Part shown: piece after piece, positions 46,742-59,100 of the stretch
Numbering within the stretch: position 1 is the first letter of the stretch
How the letters are laid out: every line of letters begins with the position of its first letter
Assembly: GCA_036852015.1 (NCBI GenBank)
Contig: JAANDG010000222.1
Span: 62,001-126,000 of the forward strand
Length of the DNA: 64,000 nt
DNA from: Pelodera strongyloides
Lineage: Eukaryota; Nematoda; Chromadorea; Rhabditida; Rhabditidae
Direction of reading: 5' to 3'
The notes under the pieces: model-generated
What the model was told of the DNA's origin: nothing
The model's database searches: none
Seen by the model: only the letters and a program-made list of their open reading frames with translations
Program-made: the position numbers and the translations under genes

Positions 46742-49700
46742 TTCGTCTTTATTTTTTTCCGTCAAACCTGAGAATCCATGGGAAATTTGGATAGGTACAT
46801 CATGCAGCGAGAGCGGATGGTTATCCTAAATAACCCGCAATTGTTTGATTCGGATTTTGATGATTCCAAGATAATAACGAATGCCGGTAACAATTCCTCT
46901 AGCATAAATAGTTTATGATGGCACACGCATGTGTCTTATTGTGTCTTTTCTTTATCAGCACCATTCGTTGTCTATAATCTCAAGGTAGTTCAGTACCTCT
47001 GTGAAACCTGTACCAATCCATCGGAATTGACTCGAAAGAGTATATTTGGCACTGTTATCGTATGCAAATATGACTGACGGCCGTTTCTGAATTACAATAA
47101 ATTCATAAAATCCTTCGTGATACAGGGCGTCATAACTTATTGAGCTTTATTGCAAAGCTAGTCAAGTTTACTCTCACGCGACGCGGACACTGCGTCGATA
47201 ATAGGTATAGGGCATACGGAACACTCAACCTTCTTGCCAGTATTACAGAAAAGTTAAATAAAGTTGATTCTGCCCTATGTTAGGACTATCTTACGTGAAG
47301 GGTTCTTACCGTATATAAGTGTCCGGCACCCAGATATCCTTGAGCATTTTACTCGATAATGGAATTTCTTTGGGAAATTGTTTTATTGGAGTGAAGGCGA
47401 GACGCTTGTCCAACCATTTTTGACGAAAATAACAATCCAGAGAGAATTCCTAAATGTAGTTTTTAATAGACTATGGTAGTAGCCAATAACAAAAGGGCTC
47501 GTTTGGGAGGACGGAGGGTTTTCATGCCAGAGCTGCGCCAGTGGTGCGCCGACTTTGTATAATTTTATTTGGTGCTACATCTTGATAGGGAATTGGATTC
47601 TATTCCCATTAACTCAGAATCTTGCACGGATCGCACAATGTTTGCTCTTGAAATTTGGCTTCTTACTATTAGGTGAAATATGATAGTGTAAAATGAATCC
47701 AACTGACATACGGATGCCGTGTATGCCGATGAAACAATACTCGGATCTTTACGTTGCTTCTTTCAACGCCCCATTCCACGGGGTATGGAAAATTAACCAA
47801 AAATGTACATTTAGTCGAGAAATGGCTCGAAAAACATCGAGCTCAACAGTAAGTGACAATGTATCGTTAATTAACCGATATTCCACGATCCTGCTATGGA
47901 TGTTACACTGGGACATTGCGGAGTATTATATCGGTCCGCCACGTGACATGCTGGTGTTTATTTTTGTGTCCACTGTTGACACCAAGTTATTCCTGGTAAT
48001 TCTTGAGCTCTTAGCAGTGTGTTTTCCTCGAGATTAATTGCCTTTCTTTTGAAAGCTCAATGTGTTCTGTTCTGAGTTCTGATTCCATAAATATCGAAAT
48101 AAGGCGCGCAATCTTATATGCATGCTGATTGCACACTTCCGTAGTGGGCTTCCTTCCTTCTTGTTTTGAGGATTCAACACACACCAGGGAATGGGTCACG
48201 CGGTCACGGGTTCAATCCCCGCTGGTCCATCAAAATGAGTTTTTCACAAGTGCTTGACAAATTGAAAAAACGTACCATATTCTGTTCCGATATAGGTCCC
48301 ATACTTCTCACACTAATATCAATTTCAACCTCGAGGGCATCGCGAATATTGTCTAAAATTAATCAATACATCAAAGAAAAAAATCATCACTGGGCATGCA
48401 TGTTGGCGTGCAAGCGGCGTGAAAACGGCGTGCAAAATCGTATTCTAAAACTTACCAGTGTTATGCGGTCGAAAGTTCTTGTCCTGTTTTGTAAGGATCG
48501 TATTCAAAAGCCTTGAAATGTTGCGGAAAAATGAGGCATTTTGTAATCCCTGTGATTTTGGTGTGTACGGAATATCCTGGAAAACAGAGATTATTGATTG
48601 ATATTGATTATTACTGGTAGGCTGATATGATGTACTTTGTATCTTACTAGAACATTTAAAGGGACAGGCCCATCAAAGTGAACCTATATTTACGATAGGT
48701 CCATAGTGACTATCAAGCATTTTTATTACAATATATACAAACTAAATTTCACATTTATTTGCCATGGAAAACTTTTTCCGATGCGCTCAGCTCAAATGTA
48801 TACCGTAAAGCCGCAAATATCCTTGTCGTCAATGCAAATTTATCGTGAAATTATAATGCGATTAAAATTTGCATATATAAATATAGCTTTGAAATCTGCA
48901 GTTTTATGGTATACATATGCGTTGAGCGCATTGGAAAAAAGTTGTCTAGTGCGAATAATGGTGAAATTTAGTTTGTATATATTGTAATAAAAATGCTTGA
49001 TAGTCATTATGAACGTATCGTAAATATAGGTTTATTTTGATGGGCCTGTCCCTTTAACAGTGGATTTTGGATGTAGGAATAAGAATAATTTTAAACATAA
49101 TTTGTAATACAATTCTTCTCAGTAGAAGTTAGTCGTTTGGACTGAACAACTCATAAAAAATTGCCTATCCCTACATTTTTTTGGTATTTTTGTTTGGTCC
49201 TACTAACTCAGCCAACTGAAAGACCACCGAGTGACAACATTATGTAAGTATGCTAAGATGCTAAGTGCTCGCTGCGTTTATCTTATAATTAAATCTTTGG
49301 ACCAAGAATGGGTATGCTAATTTGGGATTGGCAGTTGATTTTTGTGCTGTTTTTTTTCAGGAGATTTCTAGAGATTTAGTTTCACCAAAGGACTTGAGTT
49401 TTGTGCCACGAAATCAGGTGCGCAAGCAATACAGTGGGCGAATATCTCGCGCCGGATTCCATCAGTTTCGCGAACGTTTGGCGCAAAATAGGCGAAAACT
49501 CGGCCCGACGTACATTCGCCACCGACACAGGCAATCTCACTCAAATAGTTAATCTTTAGAAATTCATCTTTCACCACAAAAGTATGCCTCCCGCACACCG
49601 CGGTCGACAACAGATTAATAAATAAAAATAAAAATGGGAATAAAATACGACTTACACGATTCTTAGAATTCCCATTCCAAAGACGATTGACAGAATCGTC

Positions 49701-49754
49701 GAATGCTGCGGAGCAGTAGAATAAGTTGACAAAAAGAATATGGACGAATATCAT
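43433..49754 (-). CDS. lgc-37: GABA-A-type ligand-gated chloride channel subunit, alpha/GRD-like (one apparent frameshift)
   Basis: Fifteen exons, reading leftward: 49754-49656, 48576-48456, 48353-48276, 47449-47310, 47086-46997, 46825-46768, 46308-46140, 45952-45803, 45605-45509, 45246-45129, 44847-44791, 44704-44620, 44329-44303, 43866-43769, 43543-43433. A signal peptide (residues 1-17) precedes the ligand-binding domain ([21 protein letters not shown]), a Cys-loop with 13 residues between cysteines ([20 protein letters not shown]), M1 ([13 protein letters not shown]), the anion-type M2 (SPARVALG...[14 protein letters not shown]), M3 ([19 protein letters not shown]) and M4 ([15 protein letters not shown]). 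About 498 residues result only if one base is removed from the four-C run at 48298-48301; as given, the frame breaks inside the SMGPISE motif. The symbol is inferred from class and from its head-to-head neighbour, a gab-1-like gene. Confidence 0.85.
46709..46746. repeat. (TTTA)n microsatellite
   Basis: TTTATTTATTTA runs for nine units in an intron of the receptor gene. Confidence 0.9.
48182..48232 (+). repeat. tRNA T-arm-like fragment
   Basis: GGTTCAATCC fits the box B consensus and CGGGTTCAATCCCCG can form a T arm, followed by CTGGTCCA. No D arm or anticodon arm is found upstream, so it is at most a tRNA or SINE fragment. Confidence 0.25.
48655..49057. mobile_element. MITE with TTTAAAGGGACAGGCCCATC termini
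   Basis: The left end TTTAAAGGGACAGGCCCATC is mirrored by GATGGGCCTGTCCCTTTAA at the right end. Pairing resumes inward around ATAGTGACTATCAAGCATTT and TTTATTACAATATATACAAA, so arms reach about 130 bp. It lies in intron 1 of the lgc-37-like gene. A single end of the same family lies at 62776-62873 in the gab-1-like gene. Confidence 0.82.
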
Positions 49755-50015
49755 AATGATTTTTTACAGTAGTACCGATATCATCATTATTCTACTTTAA
49801 CTCTGAAACAAGCACATGCCTTCACGCTATATATGGAACAGTTAAAAAATGGGAGAGCGGAGGAGCATTACAAGGAGTAATAGAGAAAAAAAGGGAACTT
49901 AGGCTGCAAAACAACGTTTACAAGTAAGGTGCAGGTCAACTTTGTGTTAGATAACTTGATTAGAATAATTCTAGAAGCAAAGACTATAAAACACAATCCA
50001 ACTGTCCGAGGTAAA
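49755..50015. other. Upstream region of the lgc-37-like gene
   Basis: AT-rich flank of the minus-strand start codon. There is no TATA box at a standard distance and no trans-splice acceptor immediately before the ATG. Confidence 0.35.
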
Positions 50016-50443
50016 ACTTTAAAGGATCGCAGTCACTTCAATTTCGCCTTTTTATTTCAATTTTCAATAAATATAAAAAGATACCTAGAAAAATACCTAT
50101 CCAATACCGATTTACGGAGCATTTATCACAGGGAAAGAAATCCCTTCGGTTGAGTTTTGATTTTAAACAAAATGGGGTGTTTTCTAAATTGCAGTGGGAC
50201 TTGGCCGGTTGCCAATGATGACAAAACAAAGAAAAACCGGGGAAGAGGGAAAGTGTCTGCTCTACTGTCTCAGTTGTCGTTGTCATACTGTACGTAATTA
50301 GAACGCAACCGAGGGGATTTCTTTCCCTGGGTTAAATTTTCAGTAAATTGACACAGTAAATGTATTTTTCTATGTACCTTTTTATGTTTAGTGGATAATT
50401 GAAGTAAAAATACGAATTTGAAGTGACTGCGATCCTTTAAAGG
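50016..50443. mobile_element. Fold-back element, CTTTAAAGGATCGCAGTCAC termini
   Basis: CTTTAAAGGATCGCAGTCAC at the left is mirrored by GTGACTGCGATCCTTTAAAG at the right. Pairing continues through TATAAAAAGATACCTAG, ATACC, CAGGGAAAGAAATCCC and its complement, so arms are about 140 bp. No transposase is present. Confidence 0.8.
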
Positions 50444-52964
50444 GAAGGTAGTCACTGTGTACCTCTGTAAGTGGGCGGTCTCTGGGCGTATTCCAAAAAG
50501 CCCGACTCCATCCGATTTCTATTCTGTTTTCGGTGAATCTGTCAACGACAAGTGCCCCACCTTTAAGAAGACTCCCGGTTTTCTCTCTTCTTCTCTAAAA
50601 TAGTGAATTTCCCCAATATAAATTGAATTGTCGAAAGTTTGGAACCAATTTCCCCCACTCTAAATGTACACACACAAAACGACAAAACACACCAATTTTT
50701 GAGAGAGCTTACTTTTGTCAATTTGTTTTACATGTATCTTTTTCACGCCATTTTTTTTTGCTGTTGACGGTAGAAACAAACAATTAGGGCTGACTTGGCC
50801 AATATATATTTATTGCCTATCATTGCCGTTGACAATTACCAAAATAGTTTGGCCTAGAACTAGGCTTTTTTTTATGTTTTGCATATAGACCTAGTTAGGA
50901 TGCAGTGGTCTTATTTATGCTTTAACTTTTAACTTAGTGTTAGGCTAGGAGATGGTCAGAATTCAGTTTCAGCCATTTTGATAGAAAAAAATGGTGTGTA
51001 TAAATTCACCAAATAATTTATAAAATGCCAATACCAAAACACAGGTGAAAGAAAGAAGCCGCTGAACTAGGCTCGATTTGCGCTAGATAAAGAGGATATT
51101 ATGCAGTGGAAGCATGCCCTTACTTTAGGAGACTTACGTACGCCACGCACATAAGTATTCCGTACGTAAACTACTGCAAACTCGTTTCAATATCTTTAAT
51201 TATGAACTGTCACGCTCTGTCGGAAAGTTGGGAAATTGTAGTATGACAATGTGACATAAATATATGTTTTTGGCAAAACGTCACGAATCACGAAATCATC
51301 ACGAAAATAATTATATAATCAGCACGTACCATAAGCATATCACTTTACTAGAGTTCAAGACAAGACAAAAAATTCCTTCAATTAAAGAAACGACATGCGA
51401 TAAAATACCGTGGCATATAGAGAATGTTAATACAAATAAAACTGTGGATATATTCCGAGTCTGCTGTGATGCGACATTTCTCGAGTAGTTTTGGCTTGGG
51501 TGTCAACCCTGTCTTTGACACCGAAGTCTAAATTTTGACCCTTTTTGCAAGCGGGCGCGCCCCGGGGGAATTCTCGGGCCAAACACGACAAATATGAAAA
51601 AAGACAACGTGCTATTTATTAACTAAGCCGTTATGATGTCAGCCATCTATTCTTATTAGTTGTTATTTGTTGAAAGCAAAATTTAGCCTAATCATTCAAT
51701 ATGTATATCTTATTATACAATTGTACCCAATTTTGTTAAAGCGGTAGGAACGACGTGTTGTTTGAAAAGCGTCACTGGGAATGCCCACGTGGGTATTGTA
51801 TGCAAATTGGGTCCATTTCTGTGCCGGAAATGGTTCAGAAGAGGATTTTGCGTAACGGATCCAGCATAAGTTTCACAAATTACTTGAACACATAAAAAAT
51901 ATTTTGAATCTTTATAAGAAACGTGGACTTTGCTCCGGACTTACATACATGTCCGGAGGCGTAACAAGCATAACATTGGCGTACTTTTGTAAAATAAGCA
52001 TAACATTGGCGTACTTTTGTCGTATTTTGTAGCTCCTTAAATGTTTCAATAATTATTTCCCCAGTTTCCTTTTTGTGGTCTGCTACGCGGTTTAGTGCAC
52101 AATGTTTCAAATTGCCGGATCTACTTATTCGTATATTCTCCATTGTATTTATCTATATGAAACAAAATGCAGCTCTTTTCCTATGCCCCCCACCCCCAGT
52201 TGAACGGGTTCAGATACAAACCAACTTGAGCCTAAACCTAAACGTAAGTTATTGAATGAACTGCGCATCTTTTGCGCCAAGTCAAGAGTTGCAACATAAT
52301 GGTAATGCTGAAACTACCCAGATTGCAAATATAAACGAGCATCAGGGTAGAAGCTTCCAAACACTTAGTTGTCCACTTGTTTCTACGCTGGTTGTGAAAC
52401 TGACACACATAATTGTTGATTAGGATCATACGTTTTAGGTTTAGGACCGTCGTGTTTTAAAGAATGTTTTATCAGTTTTATCAGACTAATCCAGCCACCA
52501 AAATGTGCGCGAGAACGCTGCCGCGAACGCGCGAGGTATCTCTTAGTGATGACAGAGAAGGAAACTACCCAATTCTGGTTTTACTTATTCACAGAACGAG
52601 TTCTATGTACACATTTGCTTGTTTCACGAAGGTGCAAAATGTCCCCGAGATTACCGGATGCACCTTACCCACTCGTTTTCTTGGTGCAATTTTCTACATA
52701 TAAACTATAGCAATTCAGAACTACAATTGCGTCATGGTTCACTGAACTTCCTTCTTTACGAAGGTTCAGGATTATAATAGACAGTCCAGGTTCAGAAGTT
52801 CAGATCTTTATTTATTTATCATTATCTGAAAATAGCTTTTGCTAGAAACTGCTTGTCAAGTGACTCTTCGTTTTCCTATGTATGTAGTACATGTATTCAG
52901 AATTAATCAGAACATCGGATTTAGAACGTTTCATAAATAAAATAAAAAAAGTTATTAAAAAAGG
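50444..52964. other. Intergenic, with one doubtful small frame
   Basis: A minus-strand frame at 52143-51880 (87 codons) ends in a Cys-containing stretch, but part of it (51972-52020) is a 31-bp direct repeat of AAGCATAACATTGGCGTACT, so I do not call a gene. The rest shows no gene, RNA or element. Confidence 0.4.
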
Positions 52965-53035
52965 AAAGAGAGTGAGATAGAGAAATAGAGACAGAGAGAA
53001 AGAGAAATGGGCTGGGAGAGAGAGAGAAAGAGAAT
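52965..53035. repeat. GA-rich microsatellite
   Basis: AGAGA-rich imperfect purine tract of about 70 bp. Confidence 0.8.
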
Positions 53036-53276
53036 TCTAGGATATCCCGACTTCTTACGTGTGTCGTCGTACGCGATGTCTCTCTCAATTGTCACATTTC
53101 CTATATTTTAATCCGTCAAAAAGCGTCAGCAATTCATCGACTTTCTGCAAATTATTAATTTGTATTATAGTCATTTAAACTATTAAGATATAGAACGTAA
53201 ATGACAGGTAGAGCTCGGTTAGAAAACTAATAGCTTACACCGTGCGCAAGATTTACGCATCATTGGGAATAGTTAT

Positions 53277-53502
53277 GCGCCGCTAGTGCTCCAGTGGCAG
53301 ACCGCCGCTAGCGCTCCAGTGGCAGAGCGCCGCTAGCGCTCCAGTGGCAGAGCGCCGCTAGCGGTCCATTGGTAGAGCGCCGCTAGCGGTCCAGTGGTAG
53401 AGCGCCGCTACCGCTCCAGTGGCAGAGTGCCGCTAGCGGTCCAGTGGCAGAGCGCCGCTAGCGGTCCAGTGGTAGAGCGCCGCTAAGCGCTCCAGTGGCG
53501 CA
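53277..53502. repeat. 25-bp minisatellite, nine copies
   Basis: CCAGTGG marks copies at 53291, 53316, 53341, 53366 (CCATTGG), 53391, 53416, 53441, 53466 and 53492. The unit is CGCCGCTAGCGGTCCAGTGG plus CAGAG. Each contains the perfect palindrome CCGCTAGCGG (or GCGC variant), and CAGTGG(C/T)AGAGCG resembles a tRNA D arm. Confidence 0.9.
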
Positions 53503-53580
53503 CTAATACTTTCCGCTTTATATTCATCCCATAAGAAAGCAAGGTTTTCTTTACGCATTGATTAATTACCTTCATTCCAC

Positions 53581-53745
53581 TAAGACGTGTGATGTGCTCT
53601 CCGTGTGCTTTCTCGAGCTGTTTAGTTACTTTTTCTAAGACGTGTGCTGTGCTCTCCGTGTGCTTTCTCGAGCTGTTTAGTTACTTTTTCTAAGACGTGT
53701 GCTGTGCTATCCGTGTGCTTTCTCGAGCTCCTTGGTTGCTTTTTC
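53581..53745. repeat. 55-bp tandem repeat, three copies
   Basis: TAAGACGTGTG recurs at 53581, 53636 and 53691, each followed by GTGCTNTCCGTGTGCTTTCT, then CGAGCT. The third copy is more diverged at its end. Confidence 0.9.
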
Positions 53746-53833
53746 GATCCGACCGCCCCATTAATATTGAGGAACGCCTCCGGTCCACTTTTCATATTTC
53801 ATAGGTTATGTACCTACATATTTACTATTTCGT

Positions 53834-54017
53834 TTTTAAGCGAAATACCGGCCGGTATTGAAACGCATCTCAAGTACTTGCATTCCTACGCATTTATGCA
53901 AGGCGGGGTCTAATTGGGATCTGGTTTTTATTCTAATTTTTGCTCATTTGCAAATGCTGCATAAGAAAGCAGGTGTGCCCAATGCGTTTCAAAAAACGGC
54001 GGGTATTTCGCTTTAAA
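53834..54017. mobile_element. MITE, TTTAAAGCGAAATACCGG family (complete)
   Basis: The left end TTTTAAGCGAAATACCGGCC, followed by GGTATTGAAACGCAT, is mirrored by ATGCGTTTCAAAAAACGGCG, followed by GGTATTTCGCTTTAAA. The internal TTTTTATTCTAATTTTTGCTC is shared with the copies near 40.6 and 41.0 kb. The length is 184 bp. Confidence 0.82.
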
Positions 54018-55821
54018 CGTGGATTATTACCCTTTGAATATTCACAGGCATTATAGTTTATGTTATAAGTAGCATTTTTTTTTATTTTACGAGCATGGAA
54101 TCTGGAATCTGCATGCTAACAAGCCGGCGACTTCTTGTCATTGATTAATCACGGTGATATTTATCACATAGTTTATAACTATAACTATCATTTTTTTCTT
54201 TTAATATTTTTTCTTGTTCTAGCGGAGACATGGTATATACGATATACCAATTGCCACCTCCACAAGACATTCAATCAGAATATTATAGTTCACAAACATC
54301 GAGAAGCAACAATCATTTATCAAGGGTGTATCAAGGTGTTAGGATGAGTCGTAGTCCACATTGGTTTCAAAGATGGCAAATATGATCAAAGACTTATCAA
54401 AGAAGCAAATTTTCCTCACCTTGATTACATTGTCTATTTTCAGTACATATATAAATTTCAAAAGTTACCCACGTCACCTATCATTCTTATCTGTGGAACA
54501 GTGGAACTATGTATTTTGTTTGACATTACTAGTCTAGTTTTTTCCTCAGTCTAATGCAAGTCTAGGTCGTGTTTTTACTTTCAGGAAATACCCTCATTTT
54601 TTTGCCTAAAAAACGCGAAAAGACGCCGTTTAATCTTCCTCCAAGCTAATTCCTCTTCTGGAACTCTTTTGTGGACGTTCTCTCAAGAAAAAACGCGAAT
54701 AATAAATAAGGGTTGTCAGTTAGACTTGCCAGACGGTATTAGGCAACCAGGTGGAAGTGATACGTTTCACTTAATTCACTGACGTCCAAGCGGTGTGCCA
54801 CTTTGACGCCGCTTGCACACCGCAATTGTGCCGCTTTCACGCCGCTTGCACTCCAGTTTTCGTTGTTGGAATTGCTCGCTAACGTCTAATCAGTGCACTC
54901 GAACCTGACCTGTGCTATTATGGACCCGGAGCGAAAGTAGTGTATGTCCAGCTACCAGATCAATGCTCATCACTAATAATTGAATACCTTACTGTTTCAG
55001 ATCAATACTACTCAAATCCTAAGCGAACGCTATTTCCTAACTTACCATAACCAGACAAGCGACTCTTGTTGAAAACTTCAAAAAACATTAAACAAGAGTA
55101 AAGGAAAGTTATAGAATAGGTGGCCCGCCCTCCCTTTCTCCCTGGGGTATTTCCACCCTGAATAATCTGAGATTGGCCCTCGTCTACCCTTAGGCGGCCC
55201 GCCGATTCTCATTCTAAACTTTGAATCGAATCACTCTCTACAACTTTTTCTTTTTACAGGATTCTCTCTCTCTCACTGTCTCTCACTCCCTCTCTTTCTC
55301 TGAACCCTCACGGTTTATTTTCACGTCCTCAACAAAACATTGTTATCGTAGTTATTGTAAATGTGAAATATTTTTTGCTCATTGTAAATATACTGATAGC
55401 ACAATCTGCTCTCTCATAATTGATTACTCCTTATTTGGTCAATGGTTTCTTTTGCTTCCACGCCGCGCTTATTTGGCGATGCGCCTCTGCACGAGCGTTC
55501 AATTGTTCGAGGCCTCATTCCGGTGCTGGGCAAAGTTTCCTATATACCGCGTGTTCTTTCTTTACGTGAATATTTAAACACCAACATCTAATGTATTTAT
55601 GTATTCCCTACCGGCTCACAATATCTCCCACGGAAAAGAAGAGCTCAATGTTCTTGAAGTGAATTCAATTTGAAAATCCCATCTCTTTCCTTACATGGAG
55701 AAGTTGCACAGAGGGTCACGTGTATGTATTCAAATTGAACAATTCTCTCTGCATTCTCTCTCTCTCTCCGTCTCCCTCTCTCCATCTCTCTCTTTCTGAA
55801 ACTATTTACCTGTCTGCCTGA
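54018..55821. other. Intergenic, no gene recognised
   Basis: A CT-rich run lies at 55259-55310. GCCGCTTGCACACCGC/GCCGCTTTCACGCCGCTTGC forms a short reiteration at about 54805-54855, echoing GGCGTGCAAGCGGCGTGAAA at about 48404-48423. No gene is supported. Confidence 0.4.
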
Positions 55822-56013
55822 CTTTAAAGAAAAATAACAGCCGGTATTTGAAAGTATGCTGGAGGCTGTATTCCCATGTACGTAGTGCATTCAAATGACT
55901 ACACGATACTGCGCGATTTATTAGTCTAATTATATTCATTTGCATAAAACATGTGAGAATGCAGTTGACTTGACCATCATACGTTTCAAAACCAACCGTT
56001 ACGTCGCTTTTAA
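55822..56013. mobile_element. MITE, TTTAAAGCGAAATACCGG family (diverged)
   Basis: It starts CTTTAAAGAAAAATAACAGC, followed by CGGTATTTGAAAG, and ends ACGTTTCAAAACCAACCGTT, followed by ACGTCGCTTTTAA. It has the family-typical internal ATATTCATTTGCATAA. It ends only about 150 bp before the predicted start of the gab-1-like gene. Confidence 0.6.
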
Positions 56014-56159
56014 CTTCAAGTTTTCAAGATTCGCGTTTGCTGCACCAAGGCGGGCAAGCATCGCCGTGAACTGCAGTTTCGGTACGCCAATCGTTCGCGG
56101 CGCAACTGTGGAAATACGATTTGAGAATTTCAGAATCAGAGCCGTCTTCCAGAGAGTTG

Positions 56160-59100
56160 ATGCTCCCGTGTTCTACTATTCACTGTGTGTTCCTAATTTC
56201 CTATGCTTCATATTTGTTGGCTTTGACGAATTCGCACAGGTTTGTCTTTTTAAACTATATACTATATACATTCATTTTAATTCCCGATATTTTTCGGAAA
56301 GCTCAAAATCAACCTTCTTACGGGAAAATGTTTGATTCCTAATCTAACTGTTTGTACTATGATGCTATGAAAATGATAGTATACTGTATACTGATTAGTA
56401 CAACCAAATCAATTCAAAATAAGGCGCTCCACAATTACGACATACGTTCCACAATTACGACATACGTTCCCTGTTCCACAATTACGACATACGCAAAATA
56501 AAATTATTTGAAAATGTCCATGCGGTGAACTATTGGTTATTTTGTCGTTATGGCTTTTATTTTGGGTTTACAAAGTGGCCACAATAAGTGTCAAAGTGTT
56601 GATACCAATGAACTTCCAGGGTGGCCATAGTGTCCCTTGGTGTCAATCATTGTCATATCATATCTTGTGATGTCGATCATTGTCACGTCTTGTCTTGTGA
56701 TGTCCTTCATTGTCATATCATGTCAGAATGTCTCAGAAGAATTTTCACTCCAAATTCCAAAGAGTGTATTATTCAATAGAACCACTTCCATACTCGGCTG
56801 CTCCTCTTTTTGCGATTTGTCATTTTGACAATTAGTCAAAAATTGTAGGAACTCGGGGTTTGCGGTTCTCTCTCTCCCTCTCTCTCTCTCTCGCTAATCC
56901 CTCTCCCTTTCTCTCTTTCTCTCTTTCTCTCTCTCTCTCTCTAATCCCTCTCTCTATCCTCTCTCTTTCTCTCTTTCTCTCTCTCCCTCTCCCTCTAATC
57001 CCTCTCTCTCTATCCTCTCTCTTTCTCACTTTCTCTCTCTCCTTCTCTCTGTCAACTCCAGAAAGAGGTATAAAGTATTGGAGGACAGCAAGCAAGGAAT
57101 TCCCCAACTTTTAAGGGGATCAATACGAACACTGGCGAAGATTATGCGGGGGTTATGACTCTTATGACTTTTCTTTCCTTTGAAGTGGTTCACTTTTTCA
57201 CAGTAGGATGATAATGGTCGGTGAAGAAGTTACCGGCCTTTCCTTCAATGAAGAAACTTGAGTAAAGCGCGGCGAGATCCTGGCGAAGAATCATCGAAAC
57301 TGCGAAAAATCGATGCAGGAACAGTATCAGTTCGCCCTGCCCTCGCCAGGTTCTCGTCAAAATATTGTCTAGGTGAAAAATGAGGAATGCTCAGAACTTG
57401 TGAGGATCTTTTGAATGCCCGGCTAGGGCGCTGCGCAAGTTGCGACATTTGCGTTTTTATCCACGAACCATCATAGTTTCTGAAAGTTCATCAATCTTTA
57501 GGTCCAGCCAGCACGAGAACACGAATGTGACTACGAACAGATATGGTAATGCGACAGCACTACTCGCATCACTACTCGATGAATATGATATACGACTACG
57601 GCCCGGGTTTGGAGGTATGCATCTTTCATATTATTCTTGTTGATATCATCTGAACTGATGTTCTACGTATTCTTTCCAAATATTTCTTCCTTTCCACCTC
57701 GAAGCCATAACATAAAAGTAGGCAAGCTCTCATGGCAGGCATTTTCTGAAAAATATTGAACATGTTGATTTTTTTGTGAGAAAGACTCTGAACAACAAGG
57801 CGAATAGTTTCAGGTTAACATTTTTCCCCTTTCTACTATATTCTAAAAAACCCTTTATCAAATCAACTCCAATAAAACACGTTTATCAACCAAAGAGCAT
57901 TACTTCGTGTGTGGCTGGGTAACTTAATTTCCGGTTTCCGCAGAGGCCACAAAACGATGTCTAGAAATATAAAAAAGTGTAGAGCGAAAACTAAAACTAA
58001 AGAGAGGTAAAATGTGTCAAACATATTGCAAAACAATTTGTGCCTCATGCTGGAATCGAACCAGCGACCTTCTGTTTACTAGACAGACGCTCTGCCACTG
58101 AGCCAATGAGGCGCTGTTATCAGGATTTGTGAGACACCTTTTGTTTCCGGAATCGGCAAACCATGTCGGCTGTGCAAACGTTACATATATATTCTAAATA
58201 AAGTCAGTTTGAATGACGTAATACTCCACGGAACGTTTCTACTTTTTATGTCATCTTCTTTGGGATTATATTTCCTTTATTCTTGTTTTCCCCGGTGCTG
58301 ACAGGAGATGCCATTTCGAAGAAGATCCCCAGGGACATCTGCATCCCGAAAAAACTTTAAACTCTTCTCGAATAGGCATTTCTCAAATACACAATGCTAC
58401 CAAAAATAACTCTTCACAACATAAGTACAGCGGCAAATTAAGTGAAGAACAAGTACGTGTTGTATAGTGTGAAATGGAAAACAGCTTAACTTTAAAGGGC
58501 TCACGAGAAAAAAACACAATTTTGCTATTTTATTATAAAATTCCAGTTTCCCATAAGCCGCGTTCGAGTTGGGAAAAATTGTGGAATTCCGGAATTCCAC
58601 CGTTCGAGATGGGACACCGGAAACGTAAATGTTTTTCCGCTATTTAACCCTAACCGTCGGGGTCAAGCGTCATTTTTGGCTCCTGCAGTGGTTAAAAATA
58701 TAATCCCAGAACGATTCCACTACGGTATTTTTGCTTTTCCACGCACGTTTTTCCGTCCAACTCGAACGGTGGAATTCCGGAATTCCACCAACTTTTCCCC
58801 AACTCGAACGCGGCTTTAGAGTTTACACCTGGGAACGTTACTGTGCAGTTACGGCTATTAGACACGACAATTATAATATCCCTCCATATTATCGTAGATC
58901 AGGCAGTATCCAGTAGTAAATTCACTCAACGCGAACGTTTGCGCATTCGCTGCGCAGTAGAAAAAAAGCTACTCCGTTCCGGACCCGTTGGCTGCGCGGG
59001 GAGTGCGCCATGGATGCGCCGAACTTAGTTCGTGCATTCGACTCCCGCAGATCCCGTTTCTGAAATCCCACTTTCCTGCCACATTCTTCCATACATCGCC

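Noticed and set aside
49368..49655. Extension of the receptor's first exon beyond 49656
   Set aside because: The frame stays open by chance but diverges from receptor sequence. The GTAAGT donor at 49655 joins in phase to exon 2.
51880..52143. 87-codon Cys-containing minus-strand gene
   Set aside because: A third of it is a 31-bp direct repeat, and no splice sites or family motif support it.
53277..53502. CRISPR-like array of palindromic repeats
   Set aside because: Units are contiguous 25-mers without spacers.
56832..57114. Ser/Leu-rich and Arg/Glu-rich frames
   Set aside because: CT microsatellite translated on both strands; no splice fit to the gab-1-like gene around it.
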